The notes: a model not told the origin generated them from the sequence alone. Positions 52,358 to 61,856 are shown, numbered from the stretch's first letter. The stretch: 64,000 bases of DNA from Streptomonospora litoralis (GCF_004323735.1 NZ_CP036455.1:3405101-3469100), one strand, 5' to 3'. Made by a program: numbers and translations.

Positions 52358-53108
52358 CGGCGCGGTCTTCTCCTCTGCTCCGCATGTCCGCGCGTTGCGC
52401 ATCCCGGCGCCGCGCGCCCTCAAACGCCGCGCAGTCATTCCCGGCGGTATCGCCGCCGCCCGCGGCCGCGGCGGAACCGGACCGGCGACGGCTGCGCGGC
52501 GGCTCCTCGGTGAAGCGCACCCGCACGCCGGGACGCAGCAGGGCAGGGGGATCGCGCTCCAGATCCCAGGTCACCAGCTCGGTGCTGCCGAGCAGCTGCC
52601 AGCCGCCCGGTGATACCCGCGGGTAGATTCCCGTGAACTCGGCCGCCAGGGCCACGGCGCCGGCCGGGATGCGGGTGCGCGCCTCGCTGCGGCGGGGCAC
52701 GCGCAACCGCGGGTCGTCGCCGACGAGGTAGCCGAAACCGGGGGCGAACCCGCAGAAGGCGACCGTCCACGCGGCCCCGGTGTGCGCCGCCACCACCTCG
52801 CACTCGCTGAGCCCGGTGTGTGCGGCGATGTCGGCGAGGTCGGCGCCGTCGTACTGCACGGGCACCTCCAACTCGCCGGCGAGGGCGCGCTGCCCCGGCC
52901 GCGGCCGGATCCTGCGCACCGCGGCCGCCACCGCATCGGCGTCGCCGTGCTCGGGGTGCAGCCGCAGCAGGACCGTGCGGGCGGCCGGAACGATATCGGT
53001 GACCCCGACGGGCGGGTCCTCGGCCAGCGCCGCCTGCATCGCCAGCGCCTCGTCGAGACCGGCCAGCTCCACCAGCACGCCGGAGTCGGCACACCTCAAC
53101 ACGCGCAC
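52344..53108 (-). CDS. pxpB: 5-oxoprolinase subunit B
   Basis: 254 residues (PxpB/KipI, DUF213). VPVQYDGADLADIAAHTGLS, then VAFCGFAPGFGYLVGDDPRL, VPRRSEARTRIPAGAVALAA and GIYPRVSPGGWQLLGST are family hallmarks. The last 45 residues are Arg/Gly/Ala-rich and beyond the family core. GTG at 53108 follows GGGGGGTGCGGC. Second gene after pxpA, 76 bases downstream of it. Confidence 0.93.
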   Translation of the reverse strand: MRVLRCADSGVLVELAGLDEALAMQAALAEDPPVGVTDIVPAARTVLLRLHPEHGDADAVAAAVRRIRPRPGQRALAGELEVPVQYDGADLADIAAHTGLSECEVVAAHTGAAWTVAFCGFAPGFGYLVGDDPRLRVPRRSEARTRIPAGAVALAAEFTGIYPRVSPGGWQLLGSTELVTWDLERDPPALLRPGVRVRFTEEPPRSRRRSGSAAAAGGGDTAGNDCAAFEGARRRDAQRADMRSRGEDRADGGS

Positions 53109-53184
53109 GCCGCACCCCCCGTGCCCCCGTTGACGGCCGCTTGCCGCCGCGGCTCCGCCACCGACCGGCGCGCCGCGGTCGCCC

Positions 53185-53952
53185 TCATGGCGCGGTTCCG
53201 GTGAACGGGACCAACTCGACCCCCGAGCCGCGCAGCCGCTCGGCCACCTCGCGGGCGATCCCGACGGCGCCCGGGCTGTCGCCGTGCACGCACAGCGACT
53301 CCGCCTGGATCCGCACGGGGGTGCCGTCGACCGCGGCGACCGGTTCGCCGCGCACCATGTCCAGGCAGCGCCGGGCGATCTCCTGGGGGTCGTGCAGGAC
53401 GGCGCCCGGCTCGCGGCGTGGGACCAGGGTTCCCTCGGGGGTGTAGGCCCGGTCGGCGAAGGCCTCGCCGACGGTGCGCAGCCCGGCCTGCTCGGCGCGG
53501 CCAAGCCACACCGACCCGGGCAGACCGAGCACGGGCAGAGCGGGATCGTAGGTCGCCACCGCCTCGGCGACGGCCGCCGCCTGCTCCTCGTGGTACACGA
53601 TGGCGTTGTAGAGCGCCCCGTGCGGCTTCACGTAGCGCACCCGCTGCCCCGCCGCGTGCGCCATGGCCTCCAGCGCGCCGATCTGGTACAGGACGTCGTT
53701 CGTCAGGTCGGTCGGCGACATGTCGATGAACCGGCGCCCGAACCCCGCCAGATCGCGGTAGCCCACCTGGGCGCCGATGGCCACGCCGTGCTCCGCGGCC
53801 CCTGCGCAGGCCGTTCGCAGCACCGAGGGGTCGCCGGCGTGGAACCCGCACGCCACGTTGGCGCTGGTGACGATGGACAGCAGCGCGGCGTCGTCGCCGA
53901 GCCGCCAATTGCCGAAGCTCTCCCCGAGATCGGAGTTCAGGTCGATGCGCAA
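53185..53952 (-). CDS. pxpA: 5-oxoprolinase subunit A (LamB/YcsF)
   Basis: 255 residues. The family opening [13 protein letters not shown] is best reached from a TTG at 53952, which gives normal PxpA length; a ribosome-like AAGGG lies about 13 bases upstream. Other motifs: [58 protein letters not shown] and [14 protein letters not shown]. First gene of the pxpA-pxpB-pxpC operon, divergent from the GntR regulator. Confidence 0.93.
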   Translation of the reverse strand: MRIDLNSDLGESFGNWRLGDDAALLSIVTSANVACGFHAGDPSVLRTACAGAAEHGVAIGAQVGYRDLAGFGRRFIDMSPTDLTNDVLYQIGALEAMAHAAGQRVRYVKPHGALYNAIVYHEEQAAAVAEAVATYDPALPVLGLPGSVWLGRAEQAGLRTVGEAFADRAYTPEGTLVPRREPGAVLHDPQEIARRCLDMVRGEPVAAVDGTPVRIQAESLCVHGDSPGAVGIAREVAERLRGSGVELVPFTGTAP

Positions 53953-54067
53953 CGCCGGTTCAGCCCTTCTGTCGGTCGGTGTGCTTAGGTGCTGCCGGTT
54001 CCCTTCGCCCCCGTCGAGGTCGGCGATAGCGCCCAGGGCCTCCGGCACATGAGACCCTCATCACTGG

Positions 54068-54082
54068 TATTGTTGAACAATA
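54068..54082. promoter_or_regulatory. GntR-type operator palindrome between pxpA and the regulator
   Basis: Perfect 15-base palindrome TATTGTT-G-AACAATA, containing TTGTTGAACAA, which fits the TNGTNNNACNA pattern of FadR/FCD-type GntR regulators. A weaker CAAT-N6-ATTG follows at about 54086. Position between divergent genes suggests control of both. Confidence 0.8.
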
Positions 54083-54241
54083 CTCCAATACTTCAATTGT
54101 CGCCATGTTGCATCGGGGCCGCCCCGAAAGAGGCGCCGCCGCGCCGGGGGCGCAGTACGGGGCGCACGACCGGCGCGCGGGCGCAGAGAGGCATCGGGGA
54201 CAATGGAGGCAACCCCCCGCACAGCACGACGAGGAGAGCGC

Positions 54242-54952
54242 GTGACCGCCACCGGCGACCGGATCGACGACCTCCCCGACGCCGGAGGGGGACTGGAGCG
54301 TTCCAGCACCGCCGAGCGGGTCGCCGACCTGCTGCGCGGCCACATCATCGACGGCGCGCTGGCACCGGGGGCGCGGCTGTCCGAAGAGCGCCTGGGTCGC
54401 AAGTTCCGGGTCTCGCGCAATACCCTGCGCGAGGCGTTCCGGCTGCTGGGCCACGAGCGGCTGCTCGTCCACGAGTTCAACCGCGGCGTGTTCGTCGCCA
54501 AGCCCGGCGCCGAGGACGTCGTCGACCTGTTCCGGATGCGCCGGGTACTGGAACTGGACGCGGTGCGCGCGAGCGCCCGGGCTTCGGCCGAGGCCCTCAA
54601 CGCTGTCGGCGCGGCCGTCGAGGAGGGCGAGGCGGCGCACGCCCGCGGCGACTGGGAGGGCATCGGCACCGCCAACATGGCCTACCACCGCCGGATCGGC
54701 GGTCTGCTGGGCAGCCCGCGGGTGGACGAGACGATGCGCCAACTGCTCGCCGAACTGCGCCTGGCCTTCCACGTGATGGCCGCGCCGCGCGACTTCTACA
54801 CGCCCTATCTCGACCGCAACCATGCGATCTACGACCTGCTGGCGGCGGGCGCCGTCGACACCGCCGCCGAGGAGTTGGCGGACTACTTCGACACCGCCGA
54901 GCGCCAGCTCGTGCACGCGTTCACCGCCCGGGCGGCCGATCGGGGCGCTTAG
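54242..54952 (+). CDS. GntR-family regulator (FCD subgroup)
   Basis: 236 residues. Winged helix: STAERVADLLRGHIIDGALA, LSEERLGRKFRVSRNTLREA and LVHEFNRGVFV. C-terminal all-helical FCD ligand domain with the metal-site pattern DLFRMRRVLELDAV and HRRIGGLLGS. GTG at 54242 is supported by AGGAGAGCGC; an upstream start would only add a basic tail. Probably controls the divergent pxp operon through the palindrome at 54068-54082, with 5-oxoproline or glutamate as a candidate ligand. Confidence 0.9.
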   Translation: MTATGDRIDDLPDAGGGLERSSTAERVADLLRGHIIDGALAPGARLSEERLGRKFRVSRNTLREAFRLLGHERLLVHEFNRGVFVAKPGAEDVVDLFRMRRVLELDAVRASARASAEALNAVGAAVEEGEAAHARGDWEGIGTANMAYHRRIGGLLGSPRVDETMRQLLAELRLAFHVMAAPRDFYTPYLDRNHAIYDLLAAGAVDTAAEELADYFDTAERQLVHAFTARAADRGA

Positions 54953-55114
54953 GACGCACCCGCCGGATCGCCCGCATGGCGCGCCCGGGCCGCGGTATCG
55001 GCCCGCGGACACACGGGAGCGGGGCGGTGCTCGCGCGTCCGGAGGCCGGCAGCGCGCGCCTTCAGGTGATCACCGCTCGCTTCCCGCCACAGCCGCGATG
55101 GGGCGCCCGCGAAA

Positions 55115-55173
55115 AGGCGCCGCGTGCCGGGCCCCGGCTCTCGCGGAGCGGGCCGCCGGCGCGCGGCGCCTTG
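55115..55173. terminator. Long-loop hairpin between convergent genes
   Basis: AAGGCGCCGCG (55115-55125) pairs with CGCGGCGCCTT (55163-55173); the 37-base loop holds a smaller GCCGGGCCC-type stem. Between the GntR gene and the convergent membrane-protein gene. Confidence 0.55.
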
Positions 55174-55214
55174 CGGGTCGGGCCGGATCGGTCCTTCCCG
55201 TCGCTCGGTGGTCG

Positions 55215-56126
55215 TCAGTTCTTCTGCTTGGGCCGGCTGCCGCCCGGACGCTGGGTGCTGTTCTTCCGGCGGCCGGGCCGCTGCTGGCGCGGCAGGGACC
55301 GGGGAGCCGTGGGCGAGCCGGACGATTCGCCGGAGAACCCGGGGACGATGCGGCTCGGCTCGGCGGCCGGCTCCTCGCTGGTCACGGCCAAGCGGTCGGG
55401 CAGGCCGGCCTGTGCTCCGGACGGATCCGGGCCGTCGTCGGCCTCCGCCCCCGAGGCGCCGCCCTCCTGATCGGTCTCGGCCGGCGGAGTGGCGCCGCCG
55501 TCCTTGTGCTCCGGCTCCTGCGCGGCCTCGGCCCGGCGCCCGCGCTCCAGGCTCCAGGCCCGGTAGCGCTCGGCCAGTGCGGTGACCACAGGCCACTCCA
55601 CCGGCGCCGGCTGCGCCAGGGCCGCCCACAGGTAGGCCCGCGTCCCCCAGGCCTCCATGGCCCGCCGCGACCGGGTGATGGTGAAGAACGTCGGCGACGC
55701 CAGGAGCAGCTGCGGCCAGGCGAGCGCGAGAGCGGCCAGGAGGGGGAACAGGCCGCCGCCCGCGATGGAGGCCCCCGCGCCGACGGCTACGGGAGTCAGC
55801 GCCAGGGCGATCCGCAGACCGGTGATCTGCCGGAACCGGTGCAGCGAGCGGCGCACCGACGCCTCGGCGGAGAGGCCCTCGGGTAGCGGAGTGGGCTGGA
55901 CCATCAGGGCCAGCAGCAGCGAGGCCACGGCCACGGAGCCGGCGAGGAGGATGGTCCACCCCGGCGCGGAGAGTCCGCCGCCCACTAGGAGAGCGACCAC
56001 GCCCAGGACGGGAAGGGGCACCGGCACGAAGAACAGGACCTGCCGCCAGAGTTGGCCGGATTCGGTCGGGCGTCTCAACGCCGCCGACATTCTGCTCAAC
56101 TGCTTCTGGACGCGACCGGTGATCAC
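55215..56126 (-). CDS. Hypothetical membrane protein with disordered acidic/basic tail
   Basis: 303 residues from a GTG at 56126 preceded by GGGGGGTG; an ATG at 56090 is the alternative. Four or so helices in two pairs (LFFVPVPLPVLGVVALLVGG, TILLAGSVAVASLLLALMV; then LRIALALTPVAVGAGASIAG, LFPLLAALALAWPQLLLASP). From about residue 190 the chain is charged and disordered, ending in Arg/Pro/Gln text. No family recognised. Confidence 0.68.
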   Translation of the reverse strand: MITGRVQKQLSRMSAALRRPTESGQLWRQVLFFVPVPLPVLGVVALLVGGGLSAPGWTILLAGSVAVASLLLALMVQPTPLPEGLSAEASVRRSLHRFRQITGLRIALALTPVAVGAGASIAGGGLFPLLAALALAWPQLLLASPTFFTITRSRRAMEAWGTRAYLWAALAQPAPVEWPVVTALAERYRAWSLERGRRAEAAQEPEHKDGGATPPAETDQEGGASGAEADDGPDPSGAQAGLPDRLAVTSEEPAAEPSRIVPGFSGESSGSPTAPRSLPRQQRPGRRKNSTQRPGGSRPKQKN

Positions 56127-56736
56127 TGCTGTGGCACCCCCCAAACTCGTGCTGCGGCGTCTGTGCGAGCGGGAAGTCCCCCTGGTCCCGCCGCCCCCAG
56201 CCGGGGCGGGGCCGTCTCGACCCTGGATCGGATCTGCGCCAACCACCCGCCGCATACGCTATCCGCTTTTCGGCGGTCACATGCCCGCTCATCACGGACT
56301 TCCCACCGATGTGGACGCGGGGGGAGGGCTCCCGGTTCACGCCCGTGAGTCCGCTTCGGCCAGTGGTTGAACGGCGATAACGGGGTTTGGGGGGAACATC
56401 CCGGTGCATCGGCGATCATCCGTGTTGTGCCCTGGACGAGGGGGATAAACCACGCATGGGGGAAACGATCCGCAATCGACTGCGCACCGGACGTGTAAAC
56501 CGCGCGTGAACGCGATGGGGCGCGGACCGAGGCGGCGCCTCTGGGGCGGCCGGGCCCGCGCCCGACGGCGACGGCCGCGGTGGATGCGGACGCTGCGGCG
56601 GCGGTCGCGCAAGCACCGGCGCCGCACGCCGCCGAACCGCGTCACGACGTCACGAGCACCCCGCCGCCCTGCGGCATGGCGGACACGCGGGCACCCTTGC
56701 GGCCACCCGGCGCCCCGGCAGCGCGGCGTATCGCGT
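56127..56736. other. 610-base gap without a supported gene
   Basis: No convincing ORF, RNA or terminator. About 56661-56690 (CCGCCGCCCTGCGGCATGGC then GGACACGCGG) closely resembles 25120-25149, a possible second short dispersed repeat. Confidence 0.35.
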
Positions 56737-57960
56737 TCACGGCTCCCGTTCCGACAGCCGGCCCAGGGTGATGGCGATGCGCAGCACGAACGACCCCCGC
56801 CCGTCGGCCGGCGCGTGGCCGGTCAGCTCGGCGATCCTGCTCAGCCGGTAGCGCACGGTGTTGGGGTGCACGAACAGCATGCGCGCGGTCGACTCCAGGG
56901 ACGAGGCGTGCTCCAAGTACACCGACAGCGTGTCCAGCAGGGGCGACCCCGCGCTGCGCAGCGGCAGGTAGATCTCCTCGACCAGTTGGGTGCGCGCCGC
57001 TGTGTCGCCCTCCAGCGCGCGCTCGGGCAGCAGGTCCTCGGCCCGCACCGGCCGGGGAGCGTCCGGCCAGGCGACGGCGGCGCGCAAACCGTTGACGGCC
57101 GCACGCACCGAGTGGCTGGCCACTCGCAGATCGCCGACGGCCGGGCCCACCACGACCGGGCCCGGGCCGAACAGGCCCGCCAGCGGCTCGGCTGCGACCA
57201 TCACGGCCGAGTCCCCGCTGAGCTTCTCGCTGATGCCCACGACCGCGATGACGCGCTCGCCCTGCACCCCGGCCAGCACGTCGTGGCCGGCCCGCCGCGC
57301 CGCCGAGCGCAGGTCCTCCAGCACCGACTCGGAGTCCGCCCCGCCGAGGCTGCCCGCCAGGGCCGTTACGGGCGTGCGCGACCAGCCCAGCGCCGAGCCC
57401 CACGTCTGCAGCCCTTCCTCCCGGTCGCCGTGCAGCAGCGCGTCGACCACCAACGCCTCCAACCGGGCGTCCCAGGCCCCGCGGGCCTCGGCGGCGCGGG
57501 CGTAGACCTTCGCCGAGCTGAAGGCGACCTCGCGGGTGTAGTGCAGCACGGCCTCGCGCAGCTGCTGCTCCCCGCCGGGCGCCGCGAGCTCGTCGACCTG
57601 GTTCTCCACCACGTCGATGACCACCCGGATCATGTCGACGGTCTGCTGCAGCGTGACCGATCGGGTCAGCTCGCGGGGCGCGGTGCCGAACACCTCCACG
57701 GTGATGGCCGGGCGACCCCGCCCCGGGTTCTTGAACCAGTCGACGAAAGCCGCCACACCCGACTGGGCCACCAGTCCCACCCATGAACGGTCCTCCGCCG
57801 ACATGCGCCGGAACCACGACAGCCGACTCTCCATGCGGGCGACCGCGGCCGTGCCCAGAGCGCCCATGGCGCGCTCCAGACGCTGGACGGTGGCGGCTCG
57901 GATCGCGTCGTCGTCGCCCGCCGCCGGCGGTTCGGTGCGGTCAGTGGAATCCGTGCTCAC
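56737..57960 (-). CDS. fasR: FasR/Rv2242-like PucR-family regulator of fatty acid synthesis
   Basis: 407 residues. N-terminal helical domain (VQRLERAMGALGTAAVARME, then MSAEDRSWVGLVAQSGVAAF), a central GGDEF-like CdaR domain, and the C-terminal PucR helix-turn-helix (LLDTLSVYLEHASSLESTAR, then FVHPNTVRYRLSRIAELTG). Homologues next to fabD activate the fabD-fabH-acpP-fabF operon in Streptomyces and sit at Rv2242 in M. tuberculosis. Here the gene is divergent from fabD rather than co-directional. GTG at 57960; no strong ribosome site. Confidence 0.88.
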   Translation of the reverse strand: MSTDSTDRTEPPAAGDDDAIRAATVQRLERAMGALGTAAVARMESRLSWFRRMSAEDRSWVGLVAQSGVAAFVDWFKNPGRGRPAITVEVFGTAPRELTRSVTLQQTVDMIRVVIDVVENQVDELAAPGGEQQLREAVLHYTREVAFSSAKVYARAAEARGAWDARLEALVVDALLHGDREEGLQTWGSALGWSRTPVTALAGSLGGADSESVLEDLRSAARRAGHDVLAGVQGERVIAVVGISEKLSGDSAVMVAAEPLAGLFGPGPVVVGPAVGDLRVASHSVRAAVNGLRAAVAWPDAPRPVRAEDLLPERALEGDTAARTQLVEEIYLPLRSAGSPLLDTLSVYLEHASSLESTARMLFVHPNTVRYRLSRIAELTGHAPADGRGSFVLRIAITLGRLSEREP

Positions 57961-58192
57961 GCTTCTAGACTGGCATCGACGCAGGTGCGCCGACGACACC
58001 GCGGCCGGCCCTCGGGGGGCCGACACCGGCCGCAGCCCCCTTGCACGCGCCGATCGCGACCGGCAGTGTGACCAGTACCGCTTTTTCCACCACCTCGGCG
58101 CCTAAGTTGTAGAACGGGCACAAACACCGGGCCGGTATTTTCGTCCGGGTCCTCATCCGTTCGGAGGGGGTCCACAGGGCAGTGTTGGTGAC

Positions 58193-59152
58193 GTGCTTGT
58201 CATCGTTGCTCCCGGCCAGGGCGCCCAGGTTCCCGGATTCCTCGCCCCCTGGCTCGAACTCCCCGGTATGGCCGACCGCTTCGACCGGTGGTCCGAGGTC
58301 GTCGGCCTCGACCTGAAGCGCTACGGCACCACCGCCGACGCCGACGAGATCCGCGACACCGCGGTGGCCCAGCCGCTGCTGGTCGCCGCGGGGCTCGCGG
58401 CCGCCACCGCGCTCTTCGGGGACCTCGACTCCGCCCCCGCCTCGATCGACGCCGCGGCCGGCCACAGCGTCGGCGAACTCACCGCCGCGAGCCTGGCGGG
58501 CGTGCTGTCGCCCCAGGACGCGCTGATGCTGGTGGCCGAGCGCGGCAGAGGCATGGCCGACGCGGCGGCGGCGACCGCAACCGGCATGACCGCCGTGCTC
58601 GGCGGCGATCGCGCCGAGGTGCTGGCCGCCCTGGAGTCACACGGGCTCACTCCCGCCAACGACAACGGCTCGGGCCAGATCGTGGCCGCCGGGACCACCG
58701 AGCAGCTCGCCGCCCTGGCGGCCGACCCGCCGGCCCGCGCCCGGCTGCGCTCGCTGTCGGTGGCCGGCGCCTTCCACACCCACCACATGGCGCCCGCCGC
58801 GGACCGCGTCTCGCGGGTGGCCAAGGGCATCGCACCCGCCGACCCCCGCACCCGGCTGCTGTCCAACCGCGACGGCGCCGTGGTCGCCGGCGGGTCCGAA
58901 TACCTCGACCGCCTCGTCGAGCAGATCAGCTCCCCCGTACGCTGGGACTCCTGCACCGAGACGCTGGCCGGCCTGGGCGCCACCGCGATCGTCGAACTGC
59001 CTCCGGCGGGCACCCTGACGGGCCTGGCCAAGCGCGGACTGCCGGGCACCGAGCGGCTGGCCGTCAAGTCCCCCGACGATCTGGACCGTGCCCGCGAGCT
59101 GGTCCGCGACCACGCCGAAGGCACCGCTCCCCGACAGGAAGGCCGCCCCTGA
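58193..59152 (+). CDS. fabD: Malonyl-CoA:ACP transacylase
   Basis: 319 residues. Loads malonate from CoA onto ACP. Catalytic Ser in AAGHSVGELTAASL, catalytic His in GAFHTHHM, and the opening IVAPGQGAQVPGFLAPWL with the conserved Gln. GTG at 58193; no ideal ribosome site, GGTGAC immediately upstream. First gene of the fab operon and divergent from fasR; the 230-base gap must carry the FasR-controlled promoter. Stop overlaps the fabH start (TGATG). Confidence 0.95.
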   Translation: MLVIVAPGQGAQVPGFLAPWLELPGMADRFDRWSEVVGLDLKRYGTTADADEIRDTAVAQPLLVAAGLAAATALFGDLDSAPASIDAAAGHSVGELTAASLAGVLSPQDALMLVAERGRGMADAAAATATGMTAVLGGDRAEVLAALESHGLTPANDNGSGQIVAAGTTEQLAALAADPPARARLRSLSVAGAFHTHHMAPAADRVSRVAKGIAPADPRTRLLSNRDGAVVAGGSEYLDRLVEQISSPVRWDSCTETLAGLGATAIVELPPAGTLTGLAKRGLPGTERLAVKSPDDLDRARELVRDHAEGTAPRQEGRP

Positions 59153-60105
59153 TGAACCTCCTCCCCGCGGCGGGCGGCGCGCGCGTCCTCGCGTTCGGCG
59201 AGTACCAGCCCGCCAACGTGGTGACCAACGACGACCTCGCCCAGCGCGTCGACACCAACGACGAGTGGATCCAGAGCCGCGTCGGCATCCGGGAGCGGCG
59301 CATCGCCGGCCCCGAGGACTCGGTGGTCTCCATGGCCGCGACCGCCGGCGGAAAAGCGCTGGCCGCGAGCGGGATGGCGCCGGCCGACATCGATCTGGTC
59401 ATCGTGGCCACCTGCACGCTGACCGAGCAGATCCCCAACTCCGCCGCCCGTGTCGCGGCGCGGCTGGGCATCGAGGCCCCGGGCGCTTTCGACGTCAACG
59501 CCGCCTGCGCCGGGTTCTGCTACGCGCTGGGCCTGGCGTCGGATTCCGTACGGGCGGGGTCGGCGCGCAACGTGCTGGTCATCGGCTCGGAGAAGCTGTC
59601 GGACTGGCTCGACTGGCAGGACCGCTCCACCTGTGTGATCTTCGCCGACGGAGCCGGCGCCGCCGTCGTCAGCGCCTCGGAGAACCCCGGCATCGGCCCG
59701 GTCGTGTGGGGCAGCTCCGGCGAACGCGCCGACAAGATCTTCCTGCGCGAAGGCAAGTACCTCTTCCAGGAGGGACAGGCGGTCTTCCGCTGGGCCACCA
59801 CGGAGCTCAACGCCGTAGCCGCCGAGGCGCTGCGCCGGGCCGGGGTCGAAGCCGGGCAACTGACCGCCTTCGTACCCCATCAGGCCAACCTGCGCATCGT
59901 CGAGGCGATAGCTCGAAGGCTGGGAGCGCCCCAGGCGATCATCGCCCGCGATATCGTCACCGCGGGCAACACCTCGTCTGCATCCGTCCCGCTTGCGCTG
60001 GCGCGCATGTCCGGGCGCGGCGAACTGCCCTCGGGGAGCCTCGTGCTCACCATGGGATTCGGCGCCGGCCTGACCTACTCGGCCCAGGTGCTGGAGATTC
60101 CCTAG
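59152..60105 (+). CDS. fabH: Beta-ketoacyl-ACP synthase III
   Basis: 317 residues. Starts fatty acid chains by condensing an acyl-CoA with malonyl-ACP; in actinobacteria it often prefers branched starters. Catalytic triad visible: Cys in NAACAGFCYAL, His in VPHQANLRI, Asn in TAGNTSSASVPL. C-terminal GFGAGLTYSAQVL. ATG at 59152 overlaps the fabD stop by one base, so the genes are coupled. Confidence 0.95.
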   Translation: MNLLPAAGGARVLAFGEYQPANVVTNDDLAQRVDTNDEWIQSRVGIRERRIAGPEDSVVSMAATAGGKALAASGMAPADIDLVIVATCTLTEQIPNSAARVAARLGIEAPGAFDVNAACAGFCYALGLASDSVRAGSARNVLVIGSEKLSDWLDWQDRSTCVIFADGAGAAVVSASENPGIGPVVWGSSGERADKIFLREGKYLFQEGQAVFRWATTELNAVAAEALRRAGVEAGQLTAFVPHQANLRIVEAIARRLGAPQAIIARDIVTAGNTSSASVPLALARMSGRGELPSGSLVLTMGFGAGLTYSAQVLEIP

Positions 60106-60188
60106 ACACTTGCGGTGCGCCCGGCTCCGGTCGGCGCCGCCGCAGCATGTACCGACCGCAACTCACGTCACCGAAGGAGAAGCCCGAA

Positions 60189-60428
60189 ATGGCGCACACC
60201 GAGCAGGAGATCTTGAACGGCCTCGGCGAGATCGTCGACGAGATCGCCGGCGTCTCGGCAAGCGAGGTCACCCCGGAGAAGAGCTTCGTCGACGACCTGG
60301 ACATCGACTCCCTGTCGATGGTGGAGATCGCCGTCGCCGCGCAGGACAAGTTCGGCGTCGAGATCCCCGACGACCAGCTCAAGGACCTCAAGACCGTCCA
60401 GGACGTCATCAACTTCATCCAGAAGTAG
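60189..60428 (+). CDS. acpP: Acyl carrier protein
   Basis: 79 residues, acidic, four-helix ACP. The phosphopantetheine Ser is in DLDIDSLSMVEI. ATG at 60189 follows AAGGAG with 8-base spacing, a stronger site than its operon neighbours, consistent with the high ACP demand. Third gene of the fab operon. Confidence 0.97.
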   Translation: MAHTEQEILNGLGEIVDEIAGVSASEVTPEKSFVDDLDIDSLSMVEIAVAAQDKFGVEIPDDQLKDLKTVQDVINFIQK

Positions 60429-60556
60429 CGCGCCGCGCCCGCCGGCGGCCGCGCCGGCGGGCCGGGCCCCACCCCGGCCCCGCGCACCAGCCCCTGCCAA
60501 GCCCGGCCGCGAACCGGCCGGAGCTCGACCACCCGATGAGAAGGGCGATCAGGACG

Positions 60557-61795
60557 ATGCACACCACCGAAGTCGTCGTTACGGGACTCGGCGCGACCAC
60601 TCCCCTGGGAGGTGACGTCGCCGGCACCTGGTCCGCACTTCTCGAAGGCCGGTCCGGAATCGCCACGATCCACGAGGACTGGGTCGCCGACCTGCCGGTC
60701 CACTTCGCCGGGCGGATCGCCCAGGAACCCAGCGAGGTGCTGCCCCGCCCCCGGCTGCGCCGCCTCGACCGCACCCAGCAGTTCTCGCTGATCGCCGCCA
60801 AGGAAGCCTGGGAGGACGCGGGCTCCCCCGGCGTCGACCCGACGCGCCTGGGCGCCGTCGTCTCCAGCGGCATCGGCGGCATCCTGACCATCCTGGAGCA
60901 GTACGACACCTTCCGCGAGCGCGGGTGGAAGCGCGTCTCGCCGTTCACCGTGCCGATGCTGATGCCCAACGGGCCCGCCGCGGCGGTGTCGCTGGAGTAC
61001 TCCGCCCGCGCCGGTGCGCACGCGCCGGTGAGCGCCTGCGCCTCCAGTGCCGAGGCCGTGGCCGACGCCGTCCACATGATCCGCAGCGGCCGCGCCGACG
61101 TGGTGATCGCGGGCGGCACCGAGGCCGCCATCCATCCGCTGAACCTGGCCTCCTTCGCCTCCATGCGCGCGCTGTCCACCCGCAACGACGATCCGCAGGG
61201 CGCGTCGCGTCCCTGGGACACCGGCCGCGACGGGTTCGTCATGGGCGAGGGCGCCGGCATCGTCGTGCTGGAGTCGGCCGAGCACGCCGCCGCGCGCGGG
61301 GCCCGCGTCTACGCGGTGGCCGCCGGAGTCGGCTACTCCAACGACGCCCACGACATCGTGCTGCCCGACCCCGAGGGCGCGGGCCAGGCCCAGGCCATCC
61401 GCGACCTGCTGGAGGACTCCGGCTTGGCGCCCGCTGAGATCGCCCACGTCAACGCGCACGCCACCTCCACGCCCGCCGGCGACGTCGGCGAGACCGCCGC
61501 CATCCGCGCGGCGCTGGGCGACTCCGCCGCCGACCGGGTCGCGGTGACCTCCACCAAGTCCATGACCGGCCACCTGCTGGGCGGCGCCGGCGCGGTGGAG
61601 TCCATCGCCACGGTCCTGGCGCTGTACGAGGGCCGCATCCCGCCGACGATCAACATCGAGGAACTCGACCCCGAGGTCCGGGTCGACATCGTGCGCGACA
61701 AGCCGCGCGACATGCCGGCCGACGCCGTGGCCGCCGTCAACGAGTCCTTCGGGTTCGGCGGCCACAACGTCGCCGTCGCCTTCCGCCGGGCCTGA
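60557..61795 (+). CDS. fabF: Beta-ketoacyl-ACP synthase II
   Basis: 412 residues. Elongating condensing enzyme: VVVTGLGATTPLG start, catalytic Cys in PVSACASSAEAV, His in NAHATSTPAGD and MTGHLLGGAGAVE, and ESFGFGGHNV at the end. ATG at 60557 after AGGACG is preferred; an in-frame ATG at 60536 would add seven residues. Last gene of the operon, ended by a hairpin. Confidence 0.95.
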   Translation: MHTTEVVVTGLGATTPLGGDVAGTWSALLEGRSGIATIHEDWVADLPVHFAGRIAQEPSEVLPRPRLRRLDRTQQFSLIAAKEAWEDAGSPGVDPTRLGAVVSSGIGGILTILEQYDTFRERGWKRVSPFTVPMLMPNGPAAAVSLEYSARAGAHAPVSACASSAEAVADAVHMIRSGRADVVIAGGTEAAIHPLNLASFASMRALSTRNDDPQGASRPWDTGRDGFVMGEGAGIVVLESAEHAAARGARVYAVAAGVGYSNDAHDIVLPDPEGAGQAQAIRDLLEDSGLAPAEIAHVNAHATSTPAGDVGETAAIRAALGDSAADRVAVTSTKSMTGHLLGGAGAVESIATVLALYEGRIPPTINIEELDPEVRVDIVRDKPRDMPADAVAAVNESFGFGGHNVAVAFRRA

Positions 61796-61827
61796 ACCCG
61801 CGAAGGCCGAGCTGAACGGATTCCGAT

Positions 61828-61856
61828 GCGGTAGGGCGGCCCACGCGCCCTACCGC
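61828..61856 (+). terminator. Hairpin ending the fab operon
   Basis: GCGGTAGGGCG (61828-61838) pairs with CGCCCTACCGC (61846-61856) around a 7-base loop, 33 bases after the fabF stop. The remainder of the gap to 62166 holds no gene. Confidence 0.75.

Noticed and set aside
56337-56645. Arg-rich 100-codon minus-strand gene
   Set aside because: Shadow-like composition, no ribosome site and no domain pattern.
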